Below, piece after piece: positions 63,082 to 64,000 of a DNA stretch of 64,000 bases. Position numbers and translations under genes: made by a program. The DNA comes from Belnapia moabensis DSM 16746 (lineage in GTDB: Bacteria; Pseudomonadota; Alphaproteobacteria; Acetobacterales; Acetobacteraceae). The stretch is from NCBI RefSeq assembly GCF_000745835.1, contig NZ_JQKB01000006.1:124001-188000 (forward strand), written 5' to 3'. The notes under the pieces are model-generated. The model saw only the letters and a program-made list of their open reading frames with translations, was not told where the DNA came from and did no database searches. How positions within the stretch are numbered: the stretch's first letter is position 1; each line of letters starts with the position of its first letter.

Positions 63082-63182
63082 CGGCCCTCGATCGGTGTGC
63101 GGTGGGCAGCTTGGCACGGCCACGCCTTACCAAAACCGGGATGAGACCCATAACAGCCGGCAGCGCAAGTGAAGTTCCCCAT

Positions 63183-64000
63183 ATGCCAGCCGGTTCCGCC
63201 AGCCTCCTGCCCTTCTCGCTGTCCGAGCGCCTTGCCCGGCCGATCCGGCAGCGCATCGCCGCCGAGGTCGTCGCCGTATTCAACGACCGTGCCCGTGGCG
63301 AGCGGCCGGTGGTGCCCCAGCCCGACGGGCTGTTCGGCCCCCGCTCAGTTGCCTGGCGGGTGCATGGCGACGTGACCTCGATGATGGTAGGCGGCATCGC
63401 CGGCCTCTTGTTGCAGATGCTGCACCCCGGCGTGCTGGCAGGCGTCTGGGATCATTCGAATTTCCGCGCCGACATGCTCGGCCGCCTGCGCCGCACCGCC
63501 CGCTTCATCGCCCTGACCACTTATGGTGGGCGCGCCGAGGCCGAGGCCGTAATCGCCCGCGTCCGCGGCATACACGACCAGGTGCGGGGGGGCCTGCCCG
63601 ATGGCCGGTCCTATGCCGCCAACGACCCGGACCTGCTGGCCTGGGTGCATGTGACCGAGGCGACCAGCTTCCTCGCCGGCTGGGTCCGCTATGCCGAGCC
63701 GCGCATGGCCGGCGCCGATCAGGACCGCTACTTCGCCGAGATGGCGCAAGTCGCCGAGGCGCTCGGCGCCGACCCCGTGCCGCGCAGCCGGGCCGAGGCG
63801 CAGCGCCTGCTCCGGGCGATGCGGCCGCAGCTCCGCTACGACGTCCGCACCGCGGAGGTCACCCGGATTCTATTCAACCAGAAGGCGCCGAGCCGGGCGG
63901 CGGAGCCCTTGCAAGCCATCACCATGCAGGCCGGCATCGACCTGCTGCCGGCCTGGGCGCAGCGAATGCATGGGATGGAAAGCCCGTTCGGCGCCCGCCC
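63183..64000 (+). CDS. MpaB-family oxygenase (DUF2236), partial
   Basis: The gene continues past the right edge; 272 codons are visible. The pattern of the oxygenase MpaB / rubber-oxygenase-like DUF2236 family is clear: VAWRVHGDVTSMMVGGIAGLLLQMLHPGVLAGVWDHSNF split by the LQMLHPGVLAGV core, LGRLRRTARFIALTTYGG, LLAWVHVTEATSFL. The His of the LQMLHPG segment and the WVHV histidine are candidate haem ligands. Function in bacteria is little known; the fungal namesake cleaves a side chain in mycophenolic acid synthesis. Divergent from the MATE gene. Start ATG 63183 has only a weak ribosome site. Confidence 0.85.
   Translation, partial: MPAGSASLLPFSLSERLARPIRQRIAAEVVAVFNDRARGERPVVPQPDGLFGPRSVAWRVHGDVTSMMVGGIAGLLLQMLHPGVLAGVWDHSNFRADMLGRLRRTARFIALTTYGGRAEAEAVIARVRGIHDQVRGGLPDGRSYAANDPDLLAWVHVTEATSFLAGWVRYAEPRMAGADQDRYFAEMAQVAEALGADPVPRSRAEAQRLLRAMRPQLRYDVRTAEVTRILFNQKAPSRAAEPLQAITMQAGIDLLPAWAQRMHGMESPFGAR

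Overview
The window is a 64-kb, very GC-rich bacterial chromosomal segment with tightly packed genes, many ATGA/GTGA stop-start overlaps and no rRNA, tRNA, insertion sequence, prophage or CRISPR array that I can see. Gene content (mutS-glnD pair, CoaBC, DUF1489, DUF1674, FCD-type GntR, HWE-type histidine kinase, DUF6311, a sorbosone-dehydrogenase-like lipoprotein, liv and TRAP transporters) points to an alphaproteobacterium, most likely Rhodospirillales/Acetobacteraceae of the Roseomonas type. That placement is inference from family content, not from a marker gene.

Layout. 1-900: end of a photoactive yellow protein locus, with pyp and, downstream, the start of a p-coumarate-CoA-ligase-like gene that would make the chromophore precursor. 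1.4-12.2 kb: CLC chloride transporter, a small hydrophilic protein, glnD and mutS on the minus strand, then maeB-DUF488-small protein on the plus strand. 12.4-18.3 kb: one minus-strand operon dctQ-dctM-dctP-two TauD/TfdA dioxygenases-coaBC, joined by overlaps. 18.4-28.7 kb: signalling (receiver protein, HWE kinase), a large membrane protein, SDR, three lipoproteins, a quinoprotein-type dehydrogenase, two GSTs, HU, and an EVE-GFA-Rieske operon. 28.9-37.7 kb: acs, then convergent DUF1674, htpX, cytochrome c, dienelactone hydrolase, DUF3047, MFS, flavin reductase, LysR. 37.7-44.5 kb: a diguanylate cyclase followed, on the same minus strand upstream, by a complete branched-chain amino-acid ABC operon (livH-M-G-F-K), with an unlisted 25-codon ORF under an extraordinarily long Shine-Dalgarno between them. 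44.6-50.9 kb: carboxymuconolactone decarboxylase family protein, ADP-forming acyl-CoA synthetase, DUF6166, a GntR regulator with a repeated GATATATC operator and its probable target, a fatty-acid hydroxylase. 50.9-56.6 kb: a three-gene 2-oxoacid:ferredoxin oxidoreductase operon (iron-sulfur flavoprotein, alpha/gamma, beta), and a divergent FAH-family hydrolase. 57-64 kb: small conserved proteins, dcd, HAD phosphatase, lytic transglycosylase, M24 peptidase, MATE exporter and the start of an MpaB-family oxygenase.

Working together: the strongest functional units are light sensing (PYP plus chromophore activation), two uptake systems (TRAP coupled to Fe/2-oxoglutarate dioxygenases; Liv), acetate/acyl-CoA activation (Acs and the ADP-forming enzyme) and 2-oxoacid oxidation through ferredoxin. 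The observations most deserving a second look are the 25-codon ORF with a 15-nt match to the anti-Shine-Dalgarno followed by an intrinsic terminator ahead of a GGDEF gene, the GATATATC palindromes around the GntR gene, the mutually exclusive hairpins after acs, and the carrier-protein-like motif in front of the coumarate ligase adenylation domain.
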